Shown here one piece after another: positions 21,370 to 29,884 of a DNA stretch of 64,000 bases. The stretch is from AP-15 sp963716115 (GTDB lineage Bacteria > Pseudomonadota > Alphaproteobacteria > ATCC43930 > CGMCC-115725), in the NCBI GenBank assembly GCA_963716115.1, contig CAVQSZ010000037.1:124001-188000 (forward strand), in the 5' to 3' direction. Under the pieces are notes generated by a model. The model did not search any database, was not told where the DNA came from, and saw only the letters and a program-made list of their open reading frames with translations. The stretch's first letter is position 1. Each line of letters opens with the position of its first letter. The position numbers and the translations under genes were made by a program.

Positions 21370-22380
21370 GTGCGCAGGATGAGAACAAAGCAGGAAACAA
21401 TCGCGCCGCGAGACCACCAGAGGGCGGAACGGCTCAAATTTATCGACGAAGAGCTTTTTTGGACCGGCGAGATCACTCGTCGGTCGATCGCGGAAGCCTT
21501 CGGTGTTTCCGAGGAAACAGCGAAATCGGATTTGCGCGACTACCGCCGGGGCTATGCTACTGATCTCATCCCCGATCAGCGCGACAATGTCTATCGCGTG
21601 CCGATCGATTTCGCTCCGCGGATTTCGAATCCGGATCCCGAATCATACCTCGATCGGCTCGCCCGCCGCAGCACGCCGGCGCTGCCCACTGCAATGGTGC
21701 CGGAGGTTGTGCGCCGCCCGATCGACCGCACCATTCTGCAAAGCGTGGTCCGCGCCATCCGGGAAGTCTGCGAAATCGATATCTTTTACCGCTCAACCGG
21801 TGCCGTGAGCGCGAGGCAGTATCGCATCTTCCCACACGCCTTGATTCACGACGGCTTTCGTTGGTCGGTTCGCTGCTACGTCAGGCGCGGGCTTGACGGC
21901 CACTGGGGCGAAATGGTCCTGGATCGTATAGAGGAGGTCTCCGGAGAGACTTGGCCCGCGGCGGCCTCGCTGTTGGGCGGCGACGAGGAGTGGCGCACTA
22001 TTGTGGAAGTCGAGCTGGTGCCGAACCCTCGGCTCGACGCCGCCGGTCGTTCGCTCATCGAGGAGCAATACGAGATGCGAGACGGTCGCAAGATTGCTGC
22101 CGTCCGGCGATGCATGCTCGCCTACTTTCTCAAGCGGTATCAGCTTGAGGAGCCGACCACTCTCAAAGCGCCCCACCAGGCTCCATTGAGCTTGCGCAAC
22201 CGTGCGATGGCGGCCGAACTCATACCCGCCGGGATGCAGGTTCCTCTCCCGCAAAGCGAAGCTGCCGCGCCAAAGCTGATGCAACTTCTTCGCTGTCTCC
22301 TACCTGGATGCAGTGAACAGGAAATACTGGAGCGAGCGTTGGCTAGCTTCTATTCCGAAGTTGTCCGAGAAAGATGCTGA
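21370..22380 (+). CDS. WYL-domain transcriptional regulator (BrxR/CapW-like)
   Basis: A 336-residue regulator. The N-terminal part, RAERLKFIDEELFWTGEI then AEAFGVSEETAKSDLRDYRR, is a winged helix like that of the BrxR/CapW family. The middle is a WYL domain with IDIFYRS and FPHALIHDGFRWSVRCY. The C-terminal WCX-like part begins near 230. BrxR and CapW repress phage-defence operons (BREX, CBASS), and other WYL proteins answer DNA damage or nucleotide ligands. The gene is divergent from the nuclease/ATPase operon, which it most likely controls. GTG 21370 and ATG 21379 are both possible starts, and neither has a strong ribosome-binding site. Confidence 0.85.
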   Translation: MRRMRTKQETIAPRDHQRAERLKFIDEELFWTGEITRRSIAEAFGVSEETAKSDLRDYRRGYATDLIPDQRDNVYRVPIDFAPRISNPDPESYLDRLARRSTPALPTAMVPEVVRRPIDRTILQSVVRAIREVCEIDIFYRSTGAVSARQYRIFPHALIHDGFRWSVRCYVRRGLDGHWGEMVLDRIEEVSGETWPAAASLLGGDEEWRTIVEVELVPNPRLDAAGRSLIEEQYEMRDGRKIAAVRRCMLAYFLKRYQLEEPTTLKAPHQAPLSLRNRAMAAELIPAGMQVPLPQSEAAAPKLMQLLRCLLPGCSEQEILERALASFYSEVVRERC

Positions 22381-22464
22381 GGCCGGCCGGTTCGACGCCG
22401 ACGCAAGCCGCGCGCCATGAAGCCTTATCACGACTTTTTCCAATCAAATGCACTCAGCGACGTG

Positions 22465-22582
22465 TTAGGAGGCGAACTCCTCCTTGAAGACGCGTTCTTC
22501 GAGGTTGGCGGCGCGGTCGAAGAGAGGGCGATCGCGGCATCGCGGTTCTCGGCGGTCACGACGTCGCGTGCCTCGGCCGCGG
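22465..22582 (-). pseudogene. Diverged nadK 3'-end remnant
   Basis: On the minus strand the last 30 or so codons of NAD kinase are recognisable: AENRDAAIA, then after a one-base slip LFDRAANLEERVFKEEFAS and a TAA stop. This matches the ends of the two full nadK genes (RENRDVAVTLLFDREANL and FKEQFAS) but differs at many bases. It is therefore much older than the 2999-bp duplication or came from a different source. Nothing of the NAD kinase catalytic region is present. It lies just beyond the end of the propeller-like gene. Confidence 0.7.
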
Positions 22583-22601
22583 GGGGGGGCGGCCGGTCGG
22601 A

Positions 22602-23723
22602 TCACTCGTCGGGTCGGGCGTGCCGATCGAAGACGGTCATGTCGTTGGCGTTGTCGTCGACCGCCACAAAGCGGACGGTGTCGCGGTCGACCCTGCCGAT
22701 GCCGATGCCGAACGCGCCGCCTTGCCCCGGGTCGACATTGAACTGGGTGACGAACCTGCCCCGCCTGGTCAGCTCGACGATCTCGCTCGGCTGGGTCGGA
22801 TCGCCGTTGACCGCGTCGCCGTTGCTGGCCAAGAGGTCCCCGTTGGGCGCGAAGGCCAGGGCCAGCGGCCCGCGCAGCTGGCCGCCCTGGGCAACGATCT
22901 TGCCGGCGCCCGACGATCCCGCTCTCGAACCGGCGTGCGCGACCGCGAAGATGGCGTTGTCCGCGGTCGATGCGACATAGAGGATATCGGCCTCGTCGTC
23001 ATAGGCGAGCCCGGTCGGCCCCAGGATCAGCGCCGCGGCATTGGGTGCGACCATGTAGCCCGAGGCGATCACGGTGGCGCTGGCGACGGCGATCGATGTC
23101 GCGGAAACCGTCAAATTCAGCCGCGTAACCGTGCCGGTGTTGACGTTCGACACAAACACCAAGGCATGGTCGCCTTGGTCATCGATCGTCAGGTCCCACG
23201 GGCCGTCGAGCTGGTTGGCATAGGGCGATGGGGCGACCGGATTGCCGTTGCGGTCGAGAAACAGCAGCGATCCCGGCCGCTGGATCACGCCGCCTGAGGT
23301 CGGGACGTTGCCGACCAGGACAAACCCTTTCTTGAGAACACCCAGGGCGGTCGTCAGGCCCAGGCCGGGCGACCCCTGGAAGAACGTCGCCGCCTGCCCC
23401 GACGGCGCGACCAGCCCGTTCGGGGTGAGCCTGACGATCGTCGTGCCGGTGCCCTGGGCATTGGCGCTGTTGTTGAAGTTTGAAACCAGGACATCGCCGG
23501 GCGCGATCGTCCCGCCGGAGGGAAACCTGCGCGGCACGATCGCCACGCCGTACGGGTTGAGATCGCCGTTCGGCGGGACCGTCGACGATATGATGATATC
23601 CGGCAAAAACGGCTCCGGCTCTCCGCCGCTGGCGGAGAACGCAGGCAACGCTGCGGCCGCCGTTGCGATCAGCGCAGCCGCGAGCATCGCCGCCGGCGAC
23701 GGCAAACCCCCGATTTGCTTCAT
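22602..23723 (-). CDS. Secreted beta-propeller-like protein (TIGR03118/SMP-30-like), complete copy
   Basis: A 373-residue protein starting with a signal peptide (MKQIGGLPSPAAMLAAAL to ALPAFSASGG). The body repeats short motifs such as NPYGVAIVP, DGPWDLTIDD, GPTGLAYDDEADILYVAS and GPLALAFAPNGDLLASNGD, typical of six-bladed propeller or NHL-type folds. It resembles proteins annotated TIGR03118 or SMP-30/gluconolactonase-like. No catalytic role can be assigned. The ATG at 23723 follows AGGGAGG. This copy has the full C-terminus, FVAVDDNANDMTVFDRHARP. The second copy, 2999 bases away, lacks it. Confidence 0.75.
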   Translation of the reverse strand: MKQIGGLPSPAAMLAAALIATAAAALPAFSASGGEPEPFLPDIIISSTVPPNGDLNPYGVAIVPRRFPSGGTIAPGDVLVSNFNNSANAQGTGTTIVRLTPNGLVAPSGQAATFFQGSPGLGLTTALGVLKKGFVLVGNVPTSGGVIQRPGSLLFLDRNGNPVAPSPYANQLDGPWDLTIDDQGDHALVFVSNVNTGTVTRLNLTVSATSIAVASATVIASGYMVAPNAAALILGPTGLAYDDEADILYVASTADNAIFAVAHAGSRAGSSGAGKIVAQGGQLRGPLALAFAPNGDLLASNGDAVNGDPTQPSEIVELTRRGRFVTQFNVDPGQGGAFGIGIGRVDRDTVRFVAVDDNANDMTVFDRHARPDE

Positions 23724-25670
23724 CGGCCTATCCTCCCTGACGGGTCACCTGCGTGGGCGGCGCACCAGCGTGCTGGGGACCACTCGACGCGAAGACCTCG
23801 ACCGGTAAACTCGCCGACCGCGCAATTTATTCCGCGACCCTGGCTGCGACGCCCGGCGTCTGCGCCGGACGCCTCAAAGCCAAACGCCTGTGGTCGTCCG
23901 GCGGCGACGGCTCAGGAGGCGAACTGCTCCTTGAAGACGCGCTCCTCGAGGTTGGCCTCGCGGTCGAAGAGGAGGGTGACCGCCACGTCGCGGTTTTCGC
24001 GGATCTCGACGCTCACCACGTCGCGCGCCTCGGTGAAGTCGGCGACGGCGCTGACCGGGCGCTTGTCGGTTTCGAGCGCGTCGATGCGGACCAGCGCCTC
24101 GTGCCGCAGCAAGGCGCCGCGCCAGCGCCGCGGGCGGAAGGCGCTGATCGGGGTCAACGCCATAACCCCGGCGCCTAGCGGGATGATCGGGCCGTGCGCC
24201 GAGAGATTGTAGGCGGTGCTGCCGACCGGGGTCGCCAGCAGGATGCCGTCCGCCATCAGCTCGTCGATGCGCTCGACCCCGTCGACGGTGATCCGCAATT
24301 TCGCCGCCTGCCGGCTCTCACGCAACAGCGACACCTCGTTGAAGGCGAGCGCGCGGTGATGGCCGCCGCGCTCGTCGGCCGCGATCATCTCGAGCGGGTG
24401 CAACACCACCGGCTGCGCCGCGGCGAGCCGCTCGAACAGCCGGTCCGGGCGATAGGGGTTCATCAGAAAGCCGACGCTGCCGCGATGCATGCCGTAGATC
24501 GGCACCCCCTGCGACAGAAAGCGGTGCAGGGTTTCCAGCATGAACCCGTCGCCGCCCAGCGGCACGACGATCTCGGCCTCCTCGGGCGGGACGCAGGGAT
24601 AGCGGCGGCAGAGCTCGGCCAGCGCCTGCTGGGCGGCCTCGGTCTCGGCCGCGACAACAGTGAGGCGCGGCGCGCGCGGGGTCGTCACCCGCCGGTCACG
24701 CTCATGTGGCGGCCGATCGCGGGCCGGTTGTGGCGGCGGTCGATGATGAAGTCGTGGCCCTTGGGCTTGCGGCCGATCGCCTCGCGGATCGCCGCCTCCA
24801 GCGCCGCGTCGCCTTCGGACTGGCGCAGCGGCGTGCGCAGATCGGCCGCGTCCTCCTGTCCCAGGCACATATAGAGGGTTCCGGTGCAGGTCAGCCGCAC
24901 CCGGTTGCAGCTCTCGCAGAAATTGTGGGTCAAAGGCGTGATGAAGCCGAGCCGCCTGCCGGTTTCGCGCACGACCGCATAGCGCGCCGGGCCGCCGGTG
25001 CGGTAGTCGGTCTCATCCAGCGTCCAGCGCCGCTGCAGCCGCGCCCGCACCATCGACAGCGGCAGGTATTGGTCGAGCCGGTTCTCGCCGCCGATGTCGC
25101 CCATCGGCATGACCTCGATGAAAACGAGATCGAACCCCTCCCGCCCGGTCCAGGCGACGAGGTCGTCCAATTCCTCCTCGTTGACGCCGCGCAGCGCCAC
25201 CGCGTTGATCTTGACCGCGAGCCCCGCCGCCTTTGCCGCCGCCAGCCCTTCGAGCACCGTGTCGAGCCGGCCGCGGCGGGTGATCTCGGTGAACTTCGCC
25301 GGGTCGAGCGTGTCGACCGAGACGTTGACCCGCTTGACGCCGCAATCGCGCAGCTCGCCGGCGTAGCGCGCGAGCTGGCTGCCGTTCGTCGTCAGGGTCA
25401 GCTCGTCGAGCGCGCCCGCCCGGATATGGCGGCCGAGCGAGCGGAACAGGGTCATGATGTTGCGGCGCACCAGGGGCTCGCCGCCGGTCAGCCGCAATTT
25501 CCTGACGCCGAGCCGGACAAAGGCGCCGCACACCCGGTCGAGCTCTTCGAGGGTCAGGAGCTCCGCCTTCGGCAGAAACGTCATCTCCTCCGCCATGCAA
25601 TAGACGCAGCGGAAGTCGCAGCGGTCGGTGACCGACACGCGCAGATAGCTGATGCTTCGTCCAAACGGGT
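22672..25670. repeat. Tandem duplication, unit 1 (2999 bp)
   Basis: Unit 1 carries most of the propeller-like gene, a whole nadK and moaA without its first codons. Every position matches unit 2 at +2999, with roughly 17 base differences counted by eye (about 99.4 percent identity). The left limit is set by loss of identity at CGGACGGTG, and the right limit by the direct join to unit 2. Confidence 0.92.
23912..24688 (-). CDS. nadK: NAD kinase, copy 1
   Basis: A 258-residue enzyme that phosphorylates NAD to NADP. The GGDG motif (VPLGGDGFMLETLH), NEVSLLR and ADGILLATPVGSTAYNLSA are intact. The start is the GTG at 24688, whose GTGA overlaps the moaA stop by four bases. This copy sits in unit 1 of the duplication and is nearly identical to the one at 26911-27687. 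It is translationally coupled to a moaA copy that has lost its native start, so its expression depends on what drives that copy. Confidence 0.93.
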   Translation of the reverse strand: MTTPRAPRLTVVAAETEAAQQALAELCRRYPCVPPEEAEIVVPLGGDGFMLETLHRFLSQGVPIYGMHRGSVGFLMNPYRPDRLFERLAAAQPVVLHPLEMIAADERGGHHRALAFNEVSLLRESRQAAKLRITVDGVERIDELMADGILLATPVGSTAYNLSAHGPIIPLGAGVMALTPISAFRPRRWRGALLRHEALVRIDALETDKRPVSAVADFTEARDVVSVEIRENRDVAVTLLFDREANLEERVFKEQFAS

Positions 25671-25737
25671 CGGACGGTGTCGCGGTCGACCCTGCCGATG
25701 CCGATGCCGAACGCGCCGCCTTGCCCCGGGTCGACAT
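24685..25737 (-). CDS. moaA: GTP 3',8-cyclase MoaA, copy 1 with a new N-terminus
   Basis: This radical SAM enzyme starts molybdenum cofactor synthesis from GTP. The N-terminal cluster motif CDFRCVYC, the C-terminal cluster CESCNRVRLTC and the GG tail are intact. The duplication junction at about 25670 removed the native ATG, so the native sequence begins at DPFGRSISYL. By chance the frame is open upstream to an ATG at 25737 inside the truncated propeller gene. That gives about 22 extra residues, rich in Ala, Ser and Thr. Whether this fused form is translated is unknown. The intact gene is at 27684-28676. Confidence 0.85.
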   Translation of the reverse strand: MSTRGKAARSASASAGSTATPSDPFGRSISYLRVSVTDRCDFRCVYCMAEEMTFLPKAELLTLEELDRVCGAFVRLGVRKLRLTGGEPLVRRNIMTLFRSLGRHIRAGALDELTLTTNGSQLARYAGELRDCGVKRVNVSVDTLDPAKFTEITRRGRLDTVLEGLAAAKAAGLAVKINAVALRGVNEEELDDLVAWTGREGFDLVFIEVMPMGDIGGENRLDQYLPLSMVRARLQRRWTLDETDYRTGGPARYAVVRETGRRLGFITPLTHNFCESCNRVRLTCTGTLYMCLGQEDAADLRTPLRQSEGDAALEAAIREAIGRKPKGHDFIIDRRHNRPAIGRHMSVTGG

Positions 25738-26722
25738 TGAACTGGGTGACGAACCTGCCCCGCCTGGTCAGCTCGACGATCTCGCTCGGCTGGGTCGGAT
25801 CGCCGTTGACCGCATCGCCGTTGCTGGCCAAGAGGTCCCCGTTGGGCGCGAAGACCAGGGCCAGCGGCCCGCGCAGCTGGCCGCCCTGGGCAACGACCTT
25901 GCCGGCGCCCGACGATGCCGCTCTCGAACCGGCGTGCGCGACCGCGAAGATGGCGTTGTCCGCGGTCGATGCGACATAGAGGATATCGGCCTCGTCGTCA
26001 TAGGCGAGCCCGGTCGGCCCCAGGATCAGCGCCGCGGCATTGGGCGCGACCATGTAGCCCGAGGCGATCACGGTGGCGCTGGCGACGGCGATCGACGTCG
26101 CGGAAACCGTCAAATTCAGCCGCGTAACCGTGCCGGTGTTGACGTTCGACACAAACACCAAGGCATGGTCGCCTTGGTCATCGATCGTCAGGTCCCACGG
26201 GCCGTCGAGCTGGTTGGCATAGGGCGACGGGGCGACCGGATTGCCGTTGCGGTCGAGAAACAGCAGCGATCCCGGCCGCTGGATCACGCCGCCTGAGGTC
26301 GGGACGTTGCCGACCAGGACAAACCCTTTCTTGAGAACACCCAGGGCGGTCGTCAGGCCCAGGCCGGGCGCCCCCTGGAAGAACGTCGCCGCCTGCCCCG
26401 ACGGCGCGACCAGCCCGTTCGGGGTGAGCCTGACGATCGTCGTGCCGGTGCCCTGGGCATTGGCGCTGTTGTTGAAGTTTGAAACCAGGACATCGCCGGG
26501 CGCGATCGTCCCGCCGGAGGGAAACCTGCGCGGCACGATCGCCACGCCGTACGGGTTGAGATCGCCGTTCGGCGGGACCGTCGACGATATGATGATATCC
26601 GGCAAAAACGGCTCCGGCTCTCCGCCGCTGGCGGAGAACGCAGGCAACGCTGCGGCCGCCGTTGCGATCAGCGCAGCCGCGAGCATCGCCGCCGGCGACG
26701 GCAAACCCCCGATTTGCTTCAT
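25671..26722 (-). pseudogene. Propeller-like secreted protein, copy 2, C-terminus lost at duplication junction
   Basis: Identical in design to the gene at 22602-23723, with the same signal peptide and ribosome-binding site. The duplication join cuts it after GIGRVDRDTVR. The last 20 or so native codons are gone and the frame continues out of phase through moaA copy 1 as far as 25013, adding a long Arg/Ala-rich tail that looks non-biological. A transcript from its promoter would run into moaA copy 1 and nadK copy 1. Confidence 0.85.
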
Positions 26723-26910
26723 CGGCCTATCCTCCCTGACGGGTCACCTGCGTGGGCGGCGCACCAGCGTGCTGGGGACCACTCGACGCGAAGACCTCGA
26801 CCGGTAGACTCGCCGACCGCGCAATTTATTCCGCGACCCTGGCTGCGACGCCCGGCGCCTGCGCCGGACGCCTCAAAGCCAAACGCCTGTGGTCGTCCGG
26901 CGGCGACGGC

Positions 26911-27687
26911 TCAGGAGGCGAACTGCTCCTTGAAGACGCGCTCCTCGAGGTTGGCCTCGCGGTCGAAGAGGAGGGTGACCGCCACGTCGCGGTTTTCGCG
27001 GATCTCGACGCTCACCACGTCGCGCGCCTCGGTGAAGTCGGCGACGGCGCTGACCGGGCGCTTGTCGGTTTCGAGCGCGTCGATGCGGACCAGCGCCTCG
27101 TGCCGCAGCAAGGCGCCGCGCCAGCGCCGCGGGCGGAAGGCGCTGATCGGGGTCAACGCCATAACCCCGGCGCCTAGCGGGATGATCGGGCCGTGCGCCG
27201 AGAGATTGTAGGCGGTGCTGCCGACCGGGGTCGCCAGCAGGATGCCGTCCGCCATCAGCTCGTCGATGCGCTCGACCCCGTCGACGGTGATCCGCAATTT
27301 CGCCGCCTGCCGGCTCTCACGCAACAGCGAGACCTCGTTGAAGGCGAGCGCGCGGTGATGGCCGCCGCGCTCGTCGGCCGCGATCATCTCGAGCGGGTGC
27401 AACACCACCGGCTGCGCCGCGGCGAGCCGCTCGAACAGCCGGTCCGGGCGATAGGGGTTCATCAGAAAGCCGACGCTGCCGCGATGCATGCCGTAGATCG
27501 GCACCCCCTGCGACAGAAAGCGGTGCAGGGTTTCCAGCATGAACCCGTCGCCGCCCAGCGGCACGACGATCTCGGCCTCCTCGGGCGGGACGCAGGGATA
27601 GCGGCGGCAGAGCTCGGCCAGCGCCTGCTGGGCGGCCTCGGTCTCGGCCGCGACAACAGTGAGGCGCGGCGCGCGCGGGGTCGTCAC
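26911..27687 (-). CDS. nadK: NAD kinase, copy 2
   Basis: Same 258-residue enzyme as copy 1, with the GGDG, NE and STAYNLSA motifs intact. It starts at GTG 27687 and overlaps the stop of moaA copy 2 by four bases (GTGA). Because that moaA keeps its native start and upstream region, this is probably the ancestral, normally expressed nadK. It differs from copy 1 by only a few bases. Confidence 0.94.
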   Translation of the reverse strand: MTTPRAPRLTVVAAETEAAQQALAELCRRYPCVPPEEAEIVVPLGGDGFMLETLHRFLSQGVPIYGMHRGSVGFLMNPYRPDRLFERLAAAQPVVLHPLEMIAADERGGHHRALAFNEVSLLRESRQAAKLRITVDGVERIDELMADGILLATPVGSTAYNLSAHGPIIPLGAGVMALTPISAFRPRRWRGALLRHEALVRIDALETDKRPVSAVADFTEARDVVSVEIRENRDVAVTLLFDREANLEERVFKEQFAS

Positions 27688-28676
27688 CCGCCGGTCACGC
27701 TCATGTGGCGGCCGATCGCGGGCCGGTTGTGGCGGCGGTCGATGATGAAGTCGTGGCCCTTGGGCTTGCGCCCGATCGCCTCGCGGATCGCCGCCTCCAG
27801 CGCCGCGTCGCCTTCGGACTGGCGCAGCGGCGTGCGCAGATCGGCCGCGTCCTCCTGTCCCAGGCACATATAGAGGGTTCCGGTGCAGGTCAGCCGCACC
27901 CGGTTGCAGCTCTCGCAGAAATTGTGGGTCAAAGGCGTGATGAAGCCGAGCCGCCTGCCGGTTTCGCGCACGACCGCATAGCGCGCCGGGCCGCCGGTGC
28001 GGTAGTCGGTCTCCTCGAGCGTCCAGCGCCGCTGCAGCCGCGCCCGCACCATCGACAGCGGCAGGTATTGGTCGAGCCGGTTCTCGCCGCCGATGTCGCC
28101 CATCGGCATGACCTCGATGAAAACGAGATCGAACCCCTCCCGCCCGGTCCAGGCGACGAGGTCGTCCAATTCCTCCTCGTTGACGCCGCGCAGCGCCACC
28201 GCGTTGATCTTGACCGCGAGCCCCGCCGCCTTTGCCGCCGCCAGCCCTTCGAGCACCGTGTCGAGCCGGCCGCGGCGGGTGATCTCGGTGAACTTCGCCG
28301 GGTCGAGCGTGTCGACCGAGACGTTGACCCGCTTGACGCCGCAATCGCGCAACTCGCCGGCGTAGCGGGCGAGCTGGCTGCCGTTCGTCGTCAGGGTCAG
28401 CTCGTCGAGCGCGCCCGCCCGGATATGGCGGCCGAGCGAGCGGAACAGGGTCATGATGTTGCGGCGCACCAGGGGCTCGCCGCCGGTCAGCCGCAATTTC
28501 CTGACGCCGAGCCGGACAAAGGCGCCGCACACCCGGTCGAGCTCTTCGAGGGTCAGGAGCTCCGCCTTCGGCAGAAACGTCATCTCCTCCGCCATGCAAT
28601 AGACGCAGCGGAAGTCGCAACGGTCGGTGACCGACACGCGCAGATAGCTGATGCTTCGTCCAAACGGGTCGATCAT
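27684..28676 (-). CDS. moaA: GTP 3',8-cyclase MoaA, native copy
   Basis: A 330-residue radical SAM protein converting GTP to the cyclic dehydro-GTP used for molybdopterin. It starts MIDPFGRSISYLRVSVTDRC, with 4Fe-4S motif CDFRCVYC near residue 21. The second cluster cysteines are in CESCNRVRLTCTG, and the protein ends in the conserved GG. The start ATG is at 28676. It overlaps nadK by four bases. fdhD and mobA lie a little further right, so molybdenum-cofactor functions are grouped here. Confidence 0.95.
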   Translation of the reverse strand: MIDPFGRSISYLRVSVTDRCDFRCVYCMAEEMTFLPKAELLTLEELDRVCGAFVRLGVRKLRLTGGEPLVRRNIMTLFRSLGRHIRAGALDELTLTTNGSQLARYAGELRDCGVKRVNVSVDTLDPAKFTEITRRGRLDTVLEGLAAAKAAGLAVKINAVALRGVNEEELDDLVAWTGREGFDLVFIEVMPMGDIGGENRLDQYLPLSMVRARLQRRWTLEETDYRTGGPARYAVVRETGRRLGFITPLTHNFCESCNRVRLTCTGTLYMCLGQEDAADLRTPLRQSEGDAALEAAIREAIGRKPKGHDFIIDRRHNRPAIGRHMSVTGG

Positions 28677-28752
28677 GCCGTTCTCGTTCGTCCCTCGCTC
28701 CCCTGAAACATAGGGAAGCGGCAGGGAAATGTCGCCCCCGATCTGGTCATGA

Positions 28753-29245
28753 TTATTCGGCGCTGCCCGCCGGCTCCTCCGGGAACCAGTCGCCGAGCAC
28801 CTGCTCCTCGGTGTAGCGCGCCCGCCGCAGCACGTTGGCGTCGACCTCGTCGATCTCGCCGTGCTCCTCGAGGTCGAGAATTGCGTGCTCTATGCCGTCC
28901 CTGGTTTCTTGCTCGACGAGGGGACCGAGCTCCGGACGAAGACTGGGGTTACCCCGCAGCCGCTTTTGAACCTGCAGCCTGCCGCGGCCGAACCGTGCGA
29001 CGCCACCCATTGCGCGGCTCGACCGACGGAGAATACTCGAGCTTCGCCAAGTGCTGGATGATCCGCACGATGTGGCTGCGCACCGCGTCCCGCTGGGAAT
29101 TGCCCAAATCCTCGATCTCCTCGGCGAGGTTCCGCCAATCGAGCCGCTGGTTCGTCGCACCGCGCGCCGCGGCGCGCAGCGCCTCGGCCTGCTGCTTCGA
29201 CCACGCCAGGAAGTCCTCGTCATGCAGCGTCGTCATATCGGTCAT
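28753..29245 (-). CDS. DUF29-family protein, one frame break
   Basis: A small helical protein of the DUF29 family, function unknown. The first part, MTDMTTLHDEDFLAWSKQQA then DWRNLAEEIEDLGNSQRDAV, and the last part, GDWFPEEPAG, match the intact paralogue at 29307-29798. The frame breaks once between about 28978 and 28995; correcting it joins GWRRTV to LQVQKRLRGNPSLRPEL. DUF29 genes are often scattered in multiple copies in alphaproteobacteria and cyanobacteria. An in-frame ATG at 29236 is an alternative start. Confidence 0.75.
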
Positions 29246-29306
29246 TCGATCACCTTCGCTGCGGGCAGGAGAAAACACCGGGGTTGGGTTGCGCAGGGCA
29301 TCGTGG

Positions 29307-29798
29307 TCATGTTGCCTCGCCCGCCGACTCCTCCGGGAACCAGTCGCCGAGCAGCTGCTCCGCGGTATAGGCGGTGGCCCGCAGCGCAGCGCTCGTCGCA
29401 GCGTCGATTTCCTGGCAGCGTTCGAGATCCCTAAGCGCCAGCTCGATGCCGCGCTGCGTCTGCCGCTCGATATCGCGGTCCAGCTCCGTTTTCAGGCTTG
29501 GGCTCGCTTCCAGCAGATCCTCGATTTCAGCCCTGGCGTCGACGATCGATTCCGCCCAGCCGCGGCGCGGTTGCGTCGCCGGCGAATGTTGGAGCTTCAG
29601 GAGATGGCGGACGATCCGTCGGATCTGGCTTTGCAGCTCCCGCCTTACCGATCTGCCCAAATCCTCGATCTCCTCGGCGAGGTTTCCCCAATCGAGAAGC
29701 TGGTTCGAGCCGGCGCGCGCGGCAGCTCGCAAGGCCTCTGCCTGCTGTTTCGACCAGGCGAGGAAGTCGTTTTCGTAAAGCGTGTCGATTTCCGCCAT
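29307..29798 (-). CDS. DUF29-family protein
   Basis: An intact 163-residue DUF29 protein starting MAEIDTLYENDFLAWSKQQA. It is a tandem paralogue of the gene just downstream: the two share the WSKQQAEALRAAAR segment, NLAEEIEDLG and the ending GDWFPEE. No catalytic motif is visible and no function is known. It diverges from fdhD, with about 85 bases between the starts. Confidence 0.85.
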   Translation of the reverse strand: MAEIDTLYENDFLAWSKQQAEALRAAARAGSNQLLDWGNLAEEIEDLGRSVRRELQSQIRRIVRHLLKLQHSPATQPRRGWAESIVDARAEIEDLLEASPSLKTELDRDIERQTQRGIELALRDLERCQEIDAATSAALRATAYTAEQLLGDWFPEESAGEAT

Positions 29799-29884
29799 GC
29801 CCGCTCCCTTCCGTCGCGGATCATATCACAAAACATGGGAAGCGCCGGCTTGCGGCGGAAGCCGCCCGCACCCATCATCGGCAC

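Larger units (their letters stand above)
25671..28669. repeat. Tandem duplication, unit 2 (2999 bp)
   Basis: Second unit of the direct repeat. It begins at the junction ACGGGT/CGGACGG and ends where identity stops just before the moaA start (ACGGGTCG then ATCATG). The left source site reads AAAGCGGACGG, so only the two bases CG are shared at the breakpoint, as expected for illegitimate recombination. Confidence 0.92.

Noticed and set aside
28677..28752. Molybdenum cofactor riboswitch upstream of moaA
   Set aside because: The 70-odd bases are too short and lack the conserved paired regions.
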